Source of the DNA: Phallusia mammillata
Taxonomy: Eukaryota > Chordata > Ascidiacea > Phlebobranchia > Ascidiidae
DNA: 64,000 nucleotides
Assembly: GCA_003260075.1 (NCBI GenBank)
Contig: QLIY01000045.1
Coordinates: 1 to 64,000, forward strand
Reading direction: 5' to 3'
Each line of letters starts with the position of its first letter. Position 1 is the first letter of the stretch. A program made the position numbers and the translations under genes. The notes under the pieces are model-generated. The model did not search any database and was not told the DNA's origin. It saw nothing but the letters and a program-made list of their open reading frames with translations. Of this stretch, positions 47,301-61,000 are shown one piece after another.

Positions 47301-47837
47301 CCGTGTGAGTCTATATTGATTCAACGGAAGTACAACCGGGAGTTACTGGCAATCGACGACGCGAAATCGTTCCGGGCAGCGTTGTATGGTAATTCGCTTT
47401 AAAAAACAACACCAAGCTTGAACCTGTAAGTAAAATTATACCCGTGCAAATCGGAATTTGATAAATTTGCCGAAAATGTGAGTTAATAAGTATGTAGGAG
47501 CACATTACACGAGCGGCGCTTTACTATTGAGCAGACCGCCTAGTGGCCGCGACGTCCTTTTTCGCAATTTCTCTTCGGTAAGTGGACACGCTGCAAATTA
47601 TTTATGTCTGTGACTAGACGGTTGTGTTCAACAAGCAGAAGTTTTTAGTTTTCTAACGTATTTCTAAGCCACGAAAATTCAGGTTGAATTTTGTTTGCAG
47701 ATATTGTTTATCTGAAAGACAATTTACCGGTTGTGTGGAACTGAGGATGCGTAGAAGCGAGCAGAGGTAGCCATCGGGAAAAAACGACCTCTGCAAAAGT
47801 TCGTTTGGAATATATTTCGTTGTTTTACAACACAGTG
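35348..47837. promoter_or_regulatory. 12.5-kb gene-free region between the two TGF-beta genes
   Basis: No coding exon could be supported; the open frames on both strands overlap one another and look random. CpG is frequent. Position makes this the probable cis-regulatory region of BMP2/4 and its neighbour. Only one possible repeat was seen (44120-44190). Confidence 0.4.
44120..44190 (-). repeat. Possible tRNA-derived SINE fragment
   Basis: On the minus strand GGCTAGATG, then AGCGCCTTGTCTACATCTGA, then GGGTTCGATTACC mimic a tRNA A-box/anticodon/B-box order. The acceptor stem is not paired, so a fossil SINE is more likely than a tRNA gene. Confidence 0.3.
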
Positions 47838-50158
47838 ATGATGGTGGCGAAAGCGAACTGTGTCGTTATCCTGGCTCTGGTTGTACACCTGCTTGTCGAC
47901 TTGAGCTCAGGGCTTCTGTCGCAAATGGGCCGGGCCAATTTGCTCTCCCAGGCCGCGGAATACACCGGCGGCTCGAGGGAAGAAGAGGACGCCCTTGTAA
48001 GCGAATATGAAAACCGACTGCTCAATATGTTTGGTCTCACGCGGCGACCAAACCCTGCGCCCGGAACACAGGTGCCGCGAATCATGCAACATATGTACAA
48101 AGCGCATATGGGGGACACGTACCGGTCCCAACATGGAATTACGGACACTTGGGAAACGGGATTCGATTTGCCAAGTGACGAAATTTTAAGCAGAGTCAAC
48201 ACGGCGCGAAGCTTCATGCATATAGGTAAGGGTTTGAGAATTTTGTACCATTTATTGTAGGTTAGAAATTAGGCCGAAAGTGTGAAAAAAAAGAAGTGCG
48301 ACAAACAAAGTTTTCAAAACACAACAACAAGAAACATACAAAGATAATGAAATAAGCTATTGCTGCCAGGCATAATGTATGACCAAGTATTGCTCATACA
48401 AAGATAATGTTAAAAATGGTCGATTTTAATGACCAGCATAAACTTTTGTGGACATTCGATTGTCTGTCACGACGACCCGAGACACCATAAGATACCACGT
48501 GACAATTACAACGGTGTCCGGATTAATTAACAAAAGCCGAGGACATCCGCGGATTTAATCAAACGAAAATATCTTCTCCGGCTTAGGAGAGAGTAACAAC
48601 GCAACGCAGTAAATAGATTTACATGACTTTTTAACCAGCTTACTACGGCCATACTTAACTGTAAAGATGCTGCGAAGTCTATGCAAAAACTGTGTAATAA
48701 ACGGTAAATATGTACTTTGTGTAAAAGTCACCAACTAACTTTATCAGCGACTAAGTATATTTTGCCCGATTAACTATCATATTCTTTTCTTCAAACTGTA
48801 CTAGTCAGCGAGACGCGCATGCGACCATATGAAGTTTAGGAGACATTACCAAACAGCACTGGTAATATGCACGTTGAGCGCCCAAAGGTCAACAAAGATA
48901 ATAATAGCTGTTATGTGCTCTATTCTTTAGAGTCTAAAGTTTAGACAGACACTGTTAATACAGTTTTTAGCGGCTCATAATGGACGCTTTAGTGTGATGT
49001 TATTTGTAGTAAAACATTTTGTCCTTTTTGTGGTAATTATTTGTCTTTGTGGGGTCAACAATAACAAACAGCGTAGTCATGCACTGCTCTACAACATTTT
49101 ACTTGTATATCGTCTGAAGGATGGATAAGACTTTGTGTAAAACTGACATTTTAGGAAAACAATGCTGTCATTATTTGTTTCATACTAATGCTGAAAGACA
49201 TTTGTGGGTCAAACTTTTAGCTTCACATAAATGTTAACCTCTATTTGCTTTTGCAGATGACGACGAGTACATTCCCGGAATTCCCGACAATCACATTCGC
49301 TTGCGGTTCGACCTATCGCCGTTGCCTTCATCCGAGGTCGTCCACGCCGCCGAGCTGCTTCTGCATCGCGAAGCTGTCACGCGACACCTACCGGTGGATA
49401 GCGATCACGCTCACAGGATAAACGTGTATGAGATTGTAAAAGCGCCACGTTCACGTAACGCCACGCAAGTTCATAGAGGAAGCGATCGCTCAGCTGCAGC
49501 GACAACAATTACGAGACTACTTGATACGAGGTTGATCGATAGCAGGAACAGCACCTGGGAAAGATTCGATGTGAGCCTGGCAACACTCAAGTGGACACAG
49601 AGCGAGCAAAACGCGAATCACGGTCTGCTGATTGAGATCGTGCGCGACGATGACGGTCAGGCGCCACACGGTGACAGCAAACGCCACGTTCGCTTGAAAA
49701 GAGACTTGCATACCGACATCAGCGATGATGAGTGGCAACATCGACGTCCACTGTTGCTAACGTACACAAATGATGGCAAAGCGACGTCATTATCCCGACG
49801 AAAGCGAAACGCAAAGAAAAAGAATCGCTCCAGGAAGAGAAGGCGACGGAATTGCCAACGGTACGGCCTGTACGTTGATTTTGAGACCGTGGGCTGGCAT
49901 ACGTGGATTCTTGCCCCACACGGCTACGAGGCACATTACTGTGAGGGGAGGTGTCAGTATCCACTCTCCGAACATATGAACACCACTAATCACGCTATAG
50001 TGCAAACATTAATGGGCTCGGTAAAATCGGACGTACCCAAGGCGTGTTGCGTGCCTACAGAGCTTGACGCAATATCAATGCTTTACCTGAACGAGTACGA
50101 TCTAGTCGTACTAAAAACCTACCAGGAAATGGTGGTTAAGGCGTGTGGATGCCGCTAG
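47838..50158 (+). CDS. BMP2/4: Bone morphogenetic protein 2/4
   Basis: Two exons, 47838-48225 and 49257-50158 (phase-1 intron, stop TAG), encode 429 aa. A hydrophobic signal peptide (about residues 3-25) is followed by propeptide motifs of BMP2/4: [19 protein letters not shown] at the exon border, [12 protein letters not shown] and TRLLDTRL. A furin site (RRKR) and a very basic heparin-binding stretch precede the seven-cysteine knot. The mature domain carries [49 protein letters not shown] and a GCR end, clearly BMP2/4. It is a secreted dimeric ligand acting through type I/II receptors and Smad1/5 in dorsoventral and epidermal patterning. The start is the first ATG of an ATGATG pair; a further upstream in-frame TTG is not a plausible start. 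The signature NSTW glycosylation sequon is present. Confidence 0.97.
48226..49256 (+). other. BMP2/4 intron
   Basis: A 1031-base intron, GTAAG to TTGCAG. It contains a 15-base direct repeat (CATACAAAGATAATG at 48335-48349 and 48395-48409) and nothing else recognisable. Confidence 0.8.
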
Positions 50159-50948
50159 AGGAGGCACTGTGCTGTGCGATATAAAATCAGCACAAGATGT
50201 TGTTACAAGTCAAATGGGTGATACTTCACATACGGAAGATGTGATGATCGGTCAAACGTACCGAAGGAGCTTCAGGTGGAAACGAAAAGACTAGCGTGGT
50301 TTGTTCCAAAAACCCGCAAATCCTAACACTTCATTCAAGTCTGCAAAACATATTCGCGTCCGTGCCCCTTTCATACGCGCATTTCTTGCCAAACGACAGG
50401 GTACATGCGCTTCACCGGTTTACTTCTTTCTACACTACCTCCTGTCAGCAAGGGTACGGTCAGGTCGAATAATCGCATCACAAATCCTTTTTAGGCACTT
50501 GCATTACTACCGGAATACTGGAATAAGTTTCGTAACAAACTTTGTCATATTAAGTTCCTACCTGGCCAGTGTCAAAATTGTGGCCCAATTCTATTTTTTA
50601 TTGTCTGTCAAATCGCATCGATAAAAATTGCATTCCATATAACTTATTTATTATTCTGAGAGCCCTGCAACGAGACACAGTGTCATTTTGTAATGCGCAA
50701 AAGCTCATATATTTATTGCAGACGCCAATGAACGCGTTTGTATCCAGGCAAAAAGACGAATCATACAGATCGTTTTCTGTATCCATTTCATTATGATCAG
50801 CCATTAACATGTTGCTAAAACGAAGCAAAAAGTCAGTGCACGAAATGTAAACTTGCCAGGGATGACAAAATCGCTCAGTGGACCAATTCACCATGACCCC
50901 GCTTCGACGCATTGTCAGATCGGCCTCCTTAGTCGCTTGTTTGTCGGC

Positions 50949-50990
50949 CCGTCACTTCGAGGTGCAGATACCGGGACCTCGAAGTGACGG
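50949..50990. repeat. Perfect inverted repeat (15-bp arms)
   Basis: CCGTCACTTCGAGGT at 50949-50963 and its exact complement at 50976-50990 flank a 12-base spacer. It could form a stable hairpin on either strand. Confidence 0.95.
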
Positions 50991-51058
50991 TCAATCTTCA
51001 CAAGGCTATTACGTAGGCTCGGTTCCCGCACGGAGTTGTGACACTGAAAGGCTCGTTA

Positions 51059-51064
51059 AATAAA
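51059..51064 (+). terminator. Possible BMP2/4 poly(A) signal
   Basis: AATAAA about 900 bases after the stop codon. Motif match only. Confidence 0.25.
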
Positions 51065-54000
51065 TATTTTGCGTTTCAAAATGTTTCGCTAAATCACGCG
51101 GCCCTTTCTCTTGCTTGAGAACTGGGCCGGGTTTCGGGAATGCAGCCCTTGCCACACCTTCAACGCGGCTCACATCATACACATACATTAGCCATCCATA
51201 TTAAAAAGTCCGGACTAAAAATAGCATGAGAACCAAGGCGCCGTTACACAAAGGGCTCAATTGACGGTAATGATTTAGCGCATCCCATAATTATTTCGTT
51301 ACTCTTGTATTGCAAAATGCAAGCCCTTTACTTCAACTTGTTTTTTTTTTACTTATTTTTCCCGCTGTTGTTTTCATAATTTTTTATGGTTTTTCTTTCG
51401 TTTACGCATTGATAACGAACTTACAACTTTTAAATGCTTTTGTTTTTCTAATTTTTTCCTATTTATGCGTCTGTACAAATAAACTTCCAAAGTTTCTTTG
51501 ATTTCTGAGTCGGTGGTTTAACGAATCAACCAAAAAGTTTTTTTTAATGTATCAGGAACAAAGATTTCTTTGACAGTTGGATTAGCCATAATGTCCAGCG
51601 GTACCTGTTGTTTGTCAAGTTTAGGCTACACACTGCAACCAGCTGTGAAAATGTAGCTCGTCAGACAACATAACCACAGAGATCACAGCAGGCCATGAGC
51701 ACGTGTGCTGACACACCTTTCGGCGGTTTGCCGCTTGGTGCGCAAACTGCTTTGCGGTCACATCTGAAAATGCTAATCCTATGTAACCGCCACATGAAAC
51801 AAAATGGCCATCGGGTTTGAGTCATACTGAGCTAAATATGCGTTAAAAAGCAATACGTTTTGACATAACATGTACTGGAATACATTGTAAACAGCAAGGC
51901 GACGACAGTGATTAACGGCATTCGCCCTGACAAAAAGCGAAATTCACAGGTGCTTGGTCCGTTGAAGTGATATTGAAACAAGACGTTTCGCAGTAAGATC
52001 TCGGCACACAACTGACAATTTCCTCGTTAATCTGCTGATGAAAAGTCAACGCCTACCGATTACGTTCCCCACTGCGGAAGCAAACATTAGGCGTTGAGCT
52101 AATAAGGACAGGTGATCAGAAAAATAACAAGCTCCCCGAACAATGTGATTTCACACCTGATACCACACAGGGAGCGGGGTTGATTGTCATCCAATAACAC
52201 CTCAAATCCAATGGCATATGCTTTGTTTACAGTTTATTTCTATGCGTTCAGATAATCGGGTAATGGCATCACGTCAAACATCGGGGTCTAATACCACAGT
52301 CGCCACAGCTGCTAATGAGCGGATAACATCAAGTATCTGTACCTTGGTGTGAAAATTGCCATCTTAAAAGCCATAAATTAACAATGCACCTTTCTCGCAT
52401 CTTCTCCTCGCGTGCAGTTCGGTTATAGATCGCGTGCGACCTTGTCGGCTTTAATTAAAACGTAACGTCACGCGAAGCATTTCATTGAACTCCCGGTGCA
52501 AGTTGGAGCATCTTTGCGGTATATGTCAAACGTTCGCATCATGAGATATCAATTCCGGGCGTCTAAACATATTCCGGCCATTCCGTGCACCCACCAAAGC
52601 ACAAATTAAATCGTGGCTTAAACTTGACCATGTGCGTGACAAGAAATCATGCACGATGAGGAAACCTGTTTGTACACTACTTTATAGATGTTTCAAATCA
52701 TCCACGACAGCTACAAACCAGTTTTCAACTGAGCGGTTATTCGGGGGGACCCTTTTTTCAACAGAAAGTATAAAAGCGTTATTCTTACTTAGCATTGTCT
52801 AGGCGTCACGTTTTGCTTTCATGATCATATCCCCGCTCAATTACTTTATTTCAGGGCCGTCAGATTTCATCGGGCAACGTATCATCGCTACGTAAGCAGG
52901 TGACCCACCTTTCCCCTGTCACGCCTCATCTGTGTCGTGGCGTCAATACAGCTTGTGTCTAGTGACGACATTTATAAACAGATACGACAATTTGATCCTA
53001 TTACCGCACATTGTGTGGCATAATTATGCAGAATTACCTGTGATCAGGACATGTCACCTTAAGGTGTCATTTTAAAACAGTGACTTGAAGAATACAAAAG
53101 TATTGGTAACAGAGGTATTATAGGTCAAACTGGCCGACCAATCTGGATCACGTCATCGTGTTACATAGTTCTCGCAATTATCCTGGAATAAATTCTGAAC
53201 GGTGGTTTAACTGATTATGTCACAGCACAAAATAGTACCCTGTGGCTTGGAACGAAGTGGAAATAAATTTTACATAAATTCCAAAGACTCTTGGTTTCAG
53301 AACACAACGGATAAATAACATCTGGTAACACATTTTCCCCACGAATTAAAACCCAACCACTTTGTTTTGACCTTTCACCCAGAAATATAGTTTTCGGTTC
53401 CTACATTTAGGTCAAGTTCGTCAGCTTTTTGCGAGGTGAAAATTCTTTGGAACAGAAAGAATCAGTCAACGCCTAAAGTAATCAAAACGTAGAAAACATT
53501 AGCGTGTTGATGGTAATCCGCGAGAACTTCCGACAAAGCCATCTCGGTTCACTACATTTAGCAAAAACTCCAAGTCGTTTATTTAACATCTGCACAAAGC
53601 CCGTGTTTCGCAAAAAGTTTTTCAAATATGCGGACACACATGAACCGTGGAACCAAATGACCAGCGCTAAAGAGGTTACCGGACTACATTCGCCAGTCAA
53701 ATGTAATAAGCAATGAGCCTGCACCTCCTGGGGTCAAAATCTGCCCGACCCCGGTTAAAATCCTTGTCGCAAGGTCAAGTGTGTCAATTCGACTCCAAGA
53801 CCCAAAGGTGACGAAAGACATATGTCACTTCTCATTTCAGGACCCTTCGAGTTTGTTAATTACCCCCCTATTCAAGTAAAATATAACGTTAAAACTAAAA
53901 ACAATTTTAAATTCTTGATTGAATGGGAACGATCTGTTATGTTGGAAATTTATTCACAAAAATTGTGGGCGCTGCATCAACTTAACTAAAGAATAAAAGC

Positions 54001-54950
54001 ATCCCTGATACACAATGTTTGAACTGTTAGGGCCAATGAAGAGTGCGCCTGGGCGTAGGACAACACACCAAGGTCCAATAAAACTTGCGGACGTGAGAAA
54101 GGAGCGAAGGAATTTTCTGATATAGCCAAGGCCGCGAGTGTGAGTGACATTCACACCTGTATTTTGCCTCGGCGTGTGGCGCGTCTAAAGTCTCCTGCAT
54201 TAAAGCGCGCCCTCTTTTAAACTGACACGAACGATTTGTTGAGACACTTGAAAAGGTATTTGTTATATTATCTGTCCTGTTTAACACGCTGGAATGAACG
54301 TGTCGAGTGTGGCCATCTAAATAGTGCCTGTGTAAGACCTGCAGTCTTGTGTCTTGGCACGACATGCTCAAGGTGACCATGTGTGGTCCTATTGCGCTCA
54401 ATCAATAACACTTTAAAAATAACCCAGTCATATTTTTGTTTTACTTTGGTGAATTATCAACGTATATGATGACACATTCTTGGCATACGAGTTTGGTGAA
54501 GGTGTATTTTGATTCCAGGCCGATTGCACTGAGCCCTTGGGAGGACATACACATGCTCTGCTATAAAAACAAGGTGCCAACAAAGCGGCTTTAGTTATAG
54601 CCTGAATTCTTTAATATCAGTGATATGCGCAATTTGCGTGGGTTCACAAAATCTGAGGACTTGCAATTTCAGCCTTATTTGTTAAAAAAATCGTTACAGT
54701 TACAAAATCCATAAGCCGGCAACCACCAACAATCCTTTCCTGTACACACAAAAAAAAACATAATGCAGGTTAATCTGCGGGCAAAAACTGTCCCCGGTGA
54801 ACCGACGGGGACCCCAAAATGCGGGTGGCCGCCGTCGACCGGATTGTTAACCAATCAATCAGTTTCCCGTCGCCCCTTCGAATCGACAAGATAATGTACG
54901 GCCCTGTTTACATATATTGCTCCTCATTGGTTTATGTCGATCTGTTTGCC

Positions 54951-55075
54951 TAGATAACGACGTGGCATGCGATAAGGCGATCGAGTCTCTCCTGCGTTTC
55001 CGCCGCCGGGGCGTGAGGAAGATGGATCACGTGATCGGGATCGCCATGCGGCGCGACGCCAAACACCGGGAGAAT
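54951..55075 (+). CDS. Possible isolated coding exon
   Basis: A GC-rich open stretch stands out from AT-richer surroundings. It follows TTTGCCTAG (acceptor-like) and translates as DNDVACDKAIESLLRF, then a basic RRRGVRK and MDHVIGIAMRRDAKHRE, with a possible donor GAA|GTTATT. No protein family was recognised and no partner exon was found, so this is weak. Confidence 0.2.
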
Positions 55076-58000
55076 TTGGAAGTTATTTGCCGAAGCTGTG
55101 CAAACCACAGTTCAAGAGAAAGCTGGCTTACATGGCCAAAAATGTGCTACTGGATAAAACGCTGCTGTTAAAAAACGATTTTATGTTTGCGAAACATGCT
55201 CAAGTACCATCTCTTGGCAGAGCAAACGTCGCAAGTGACTTCGGTTACACGAGCGGTGTTAGGTAATGAGAATCGGCGAACTACATATTCCGACACATGT
55301 AATTGTTGGTCATTTGTCTGTTACCTAAAAACCACAGGAGATGGCCTAATAAGAACACCTGCACTGGGGTCTGCCAGCAAGCGGATGTAGCAAGTTTAGT
55401 TCCGTGCAAGCGGAAAATGTCAGTTAGCTTGTGGCGGGACTGAACTTAGCACGACACTGAAAATATACATTCAAATTTTGATTTACTGTTATGTGCTAGT
55501 AAAGATTTATCTCATAACAAAGCTGAAAAATCAACTATAAGGTGAAATAACTATCGTGCGATCAACGCTGTGTACACAATGTTCTCACAACGCGCCTAGT
55601 TCAAAGGTACAGCCAGTCTTTCATCTGGATTCATTGTTTTCATAAATGTTTGTCACGCAACGATATTACAACAACATGAGCGTCCCGGATACGAGAATGA
55701 ATTTGTATTTTTCCCAACTTAAGCACATAATTTATACAACCTGTGTTTAAGAAAACAAACTAACAAGAAGAAAAATTGAATAAGCACCATTAGGTGTTTT
55801 CTGTACTGACACCGATTCATGAGAACAGCGGGCATGACCCCAAAGCACTCCCATCATTAATTCAACTCTCGCTAGCACTTTTGCCAGCGAATCAGAAATC
55901 AGATAAATAATTGCACGCGTCGGGCGAGCGTGAATTCGAATTATCTCGCTACGTCAAATACATTAACTGCGAATAAATGCGGCCGCCACAAGGTCAAGTC
56001 GTACCTCATCATACATGCAAATGAATGGACGTTTTTTGTTTAAGGATTAAATGCACTTCAGTGGTTGAAAACAACAAAAGTGACCCTATATGTTGCCTGG
56101 ACGTTTAAGCACAGTAATTGGCATGTAAACTTGAACAGACATGAAAATGTCTTGATTTGATGCGCTGCAGCTGAACACAATTGTGGTGATGAAAGACGAA
56201 TTAGACAGATTGATGCGAGAACCGCGTCAGGCAAAGTTCATTGACCGAGATGTCAAGTCGACCACAATTCGACAACGATGAGAATTCAACAAACCAATTT
56301 GCATGTACGCTTAACGGACACAAAGTGATGCATAAAATTATATATTTTTTTATTTCTTTTAATTATATTACTTCAGTTGTAAGGAAGGTCTTGGTATGTA
56401 TGTTTGTCTGTCTAGCTGGTGGGCCACCTGTTTCGCTGATGGACGACACAGGAAGATGCCAACACAGCTGCGCAAAGCAACCACCCTTGAAGTTGTAATC
56501 GAAAACCAGAAGACGAGTCGATCCAGCTGACCACCAGGACGTTGTGTTGTCATTCCTGTCTTGGCAATCGGCCTGACCACAAGCGTATGCACGTGTGATG
56601 GAAATCTGCACCAAACAACATCATAATGGGACAAGCTTCCATAACAAACCCTTGCCACAACGCCCTGATTGATCCAGGGAAACACTTAGAGTGATGGATG
56701 AGACCCAAACCGGACAACGTCCAACTATGAGAAGAGGTCTTGAAATAAGTCCAAAGACTTACACGCAATCTAGGCATAAAGGACGTTGCTACAGAAGGAC
56801 GTCGCATAGGCGCAGCAGCACAATAGGAAGGTATGCAATCCTGATTCGCTTGTGGGAGGGGACGATCTACCGAAAATTATCAATGATCGTTCAATGAGAT
56901 TGTGAAACAGGTGTCGGCTCAGAGCGTTCATCCGTTAATGCTAATGTAAATAGGCTGAGAATGTTCTCACGTTTATTCGCGACGCTGTGTCTTTGCAAAT
57001 GATGTAATGTTGGAGTTCCAAACTTGGATTTTTTTATTTTAATTTACAATGTACAGGGCTGTTAAGCAATAAAACATCATCAGCGCTCGACTGGGAAAAT
57101 GCAGTATTGTCCACCATGATGACTTACCAATCGTGTCAATCGTTCAAAACAGGAAAACCGTTGTGATAAAAAGGCTCAATACCACATTGACGTCTATTTA
57201 TAAGCAAACGAGTTCTTCTGTCATTTGACAAAAAGTTCAATTACGCTTTTGATAGTATCACCATAGGCTAGGCTATACTTGACAGAGAAAGGGCACAATT
57301 AGTGATGGAGATGACACCTGCGACCATGTCGATTTAAATTCGGGCATGTACTTGGGCAATATGCACCGGTTCGACATAAAGTACCAATTTTCAACCAGGT
57401 ATAATTTTGCAGATGCGCATTTGCGGCCACAATTCGGGATCGACGATGGACACCCGAAAATTACCAAAACCGCTTCTTTTTCTGGAAACGCCCGCTTTTG
57501 TCGATGACCCCTGATATTTAACACTCGGTCTGGCGCATTGATGAGTTTTTGCAATGGACGCCAGAGTGACTCTCCACTTGTAAACGCCATCACAACAAAG
57601 ACTTTTAAATCGGGCCGAGTTTACAAAATACCACCACGGCTGTAAACAGCAGTGGCCAATAGGAGGTTGTCTAGGGGTTGACGCCGGGCGGAGATGCTAC
57701 GACGTCTAACATGCAAGCCGAGGTAAAATGAATTCAATAAAAACCAGCCGGCGCCAAATACTGCGCAGCGACACTGTTGCACCCAGGTAAGTCCTTTCGG
57801 CCACGCGTTTGGCGTCGAGTGGCATCATTTGAGACACACCTTTCTTTTCTCAAGGGGAAGGAAGGGATCAAGGGTCAAGACGAGGGTCTCGGGGTTTTAA
57901 GTGATATTGCATGTGACTTGTGACGGGGATCCCACTCGAACACGTGGTCGGTGACGTGGGCACACGGAAACGGAAGATGCGAAAGACGCAGCTCGTTTAC

Positions 58001-61000
58001 AAAGGGACCGCAAGTTTCACTTGTGGCAGTAAACTGAACACCCGGTAAGTGGTTCAACTTGAGCGAACTTCAATGGACGATCGGTTTAATCTGAAAACTT
58101 CACAGCGCTGATGTCTAGCCGGTCAACTGCTGATGAGCTTGCGACTTCCGTTTGGGTACTTATTTTTCGAACTACGCCAAAAATCTTCATGTGACCTCTA
58201 ACTTTCGGCTTTTGACCGTCACTTCGCACGGGTATACACAAACTTTTCACATCCGATCACAGGCTAATGTTGAATTTAAAATGTTTTAAAGCTGAGCGAC
58301 TCTGGTGATGGGAAAGGATAGGAATGGCAGTACGAAAATTCGAGCCCTTTAAACTTGCAGAGTAAATAAAAATATGTCGGTTATGATTGTACATACACAT
58401 CTATTGCTTCCTAAACATTTTACAGTCTCCTATCACTGACAATATATGAGAAAATGGCGTGGAAGAAGATGCCGAAGTAAACCTTTCTCCGTCGTTTTGA
58501 TCATTGCGAAGTACGGACATGGGACAAGATTTAGTTCGATTTCGGGTCGGCCCTACCCCTAGTGCCTTTAGAATGTCGTGTCTGGATGGGGTAAATCTTC
58601 TTCACAAGGTGACAGATGGGAAAGTTGCTTGTCGCTGTATGGCAAAAAATAGTGAACACGAAAAGTGATGACCGCGGGAACGCGAGACATAGGACATATC
58701 CACGTGGACGAAGGAAACCGCAACATATACGCCAGCTCAGCTATGATAATCGCATTGTTGTGGGAATGTTCGACAGCGTGACCAAACTGATATTCATGTT
58801 GGGGTACACGAGTGGGTGGCCATTGTCCAAGAAAACAGTGGGCTCGTTTCCAGTTTTTAATTTCCACAAACAAATCTGTCGATTGTTGCGGCGTGACAGT
58901 TTACCTAGGGCAGACGTTCTTACACAAACTTCCCAATCTAAACCCTTGAGAATATGCGCCGCACAAAAGACCTGGCGAAGAATGGAGGCGGGCATTTGAT
59001 CAGGGTCTGAATTAATCGCAGCTGCTTCTCACACTTAAACTAAAGGTTCCAGCTTCTGTTACTTGTCAACGATGTCTATTATCATGCGACGTGTGAACGC
59101 CGGTGCTAGGTAAACTTACAATCAATGACACATCCCTACTTTGATCCGTTGCGAATTGAGACACCCTTGAGTGGCATTCCGTGCGCATTCACACTCACAA
59201 TCAAGCGAGTTGTTTGAAAGCGACATGAGACAATGATAGGGGGAGTGGATCTCCTATTCCGCCGGAAGAATGCAGAAAGGATAGCAAGGTGCGAAACGAT
59301 CGTAAATTATAAAACCGAACCAAGTACTCCCGACACCTGTACGTATTCAGGGGCAAGTGGCCAGGTCGCAGTTCTCGCGAAGGGTTCATCGCAACAAATT
59401 TGTCGACATCTCCCGATCTCCCACCGTTGCTGGCTCGCTTGGGCAAAGCAAACAGCGGCCCAGTGGCACGCGGGTATCCCGTTACGGCGCGGGGGAGGGA
59501 CACTTCGTGTTGCCTTACTACTGCCCCATTGTCACTTAGATAAACATTATTTTAAGCTCTCCTAACGATAAGATGTCGCAACGCGCCACGCGGAGTGTAA
59601 CATAAGGCCCTAACCTGGCGAGCCAGTTTCTCACGCTCGCATGCCTGTTTTTGTTATAACCGTCACCCGGTTAGGTGATATATAAACGAGAGTTTGTTAA
59701 AAAAGCACTACAATTTGTAAATTTTAACAAACTGCCAAACATTTTTTCGTATATTGATTTTGTCGTATTGTTTTTTTGAGAACGAAAGTCTGTAAGGGGG
59801 AGCGGATCATTTATCGGCTTTTGGATTAAGTGAGGAAGCAGATCGGATGCGGTGTCGAGTTTCTGCGGTTGCCATTCCCACACACCGACGGTACACGGAA
59901 TTAGACGGATCAAGAAATTGTTCAGTTTGATCAATGAACAGGGGCTCCGACCCCCTCGACACGCAGTCAACAGAAACCGAAAAAAGGCTAACGGAGCCAT
60001 TTTATATCTTCCCTTTGTTTTTAACTGACTTACTATAGAACTGAACGCAACTGAAGTAATCACAAAGGCAAAAAATCTATTTTATCTCTGCGTTTGACCA
60101 GGTCCGCCCGCGAGAATGTTTATTCTTGAATTACTGTCGACATGTGACTGTATACATTAGCCGCTTTTTGGCATATTGTCAAATAAGTGTATTTGCTTGG
60201 CCATTTGTTCATTTGCTCGCCATCAAAATATTGTGTTTGAGCAACGCTATTTGTTTCTCGCCATTCCGCTTTGGATTCCCGCATTGCCAACACTGACATT
60301 GTTTAACGGTTTCCTTCGGTTACACGCCTATCCGGGCGTGATTGATTGCTTTTATTTTTCCGCCGTGAACAGCACAACAAAACAGGATTTTCATTTTCAG
60401 TGAATAGTTTTTCGTATGCTGTAATGGCGCCAGAGACTGTCTTGAAAAGCGACTTCGGTACTTGCAGCCGCGAAATAGCCACATGCATCTCGGTGCTGTA
60501 ACATTAACCGACGACGTTCCTAATCCCCTAATCTGTCACAACAGAAGCACCGCGCAGCGGCCTCTTAAATTAGGGTCAATCGAAGCGAACCCCGAAACAA
60601 GTCAATCGGCGATGATTCGCACAAAAACAACACACACCGATTGCGTGTGATCGAATGGCATCCCTACGATGCACCCTTCTCTGCCCGAGCCCAGACAGTG
60701 CCCCCGCTAGACTCGGACGCTAATGCGTCATTATGGTTTGGAGGAAAAGTGATTTTCGTTTCTCGATCATTCTGACGGAACTAATGCGGGTTCTCCGGTT
60801 TCCAGCGCCGCCAGGAACAACGAGCTAAATTTGTCACTGCATTGGTGCCAAAACATGTCTACACCCTTTACATTTTAAAAACGCTGGCTCGAATGTACTT
60901 CCAGGCGCCAGGAATGCTAGTTGGCAACGGACGCACAAAAAATGTATGTGGGCAAATAATATACGGGCACTACTAACGGCTATGTAGCATTATATGCTTA

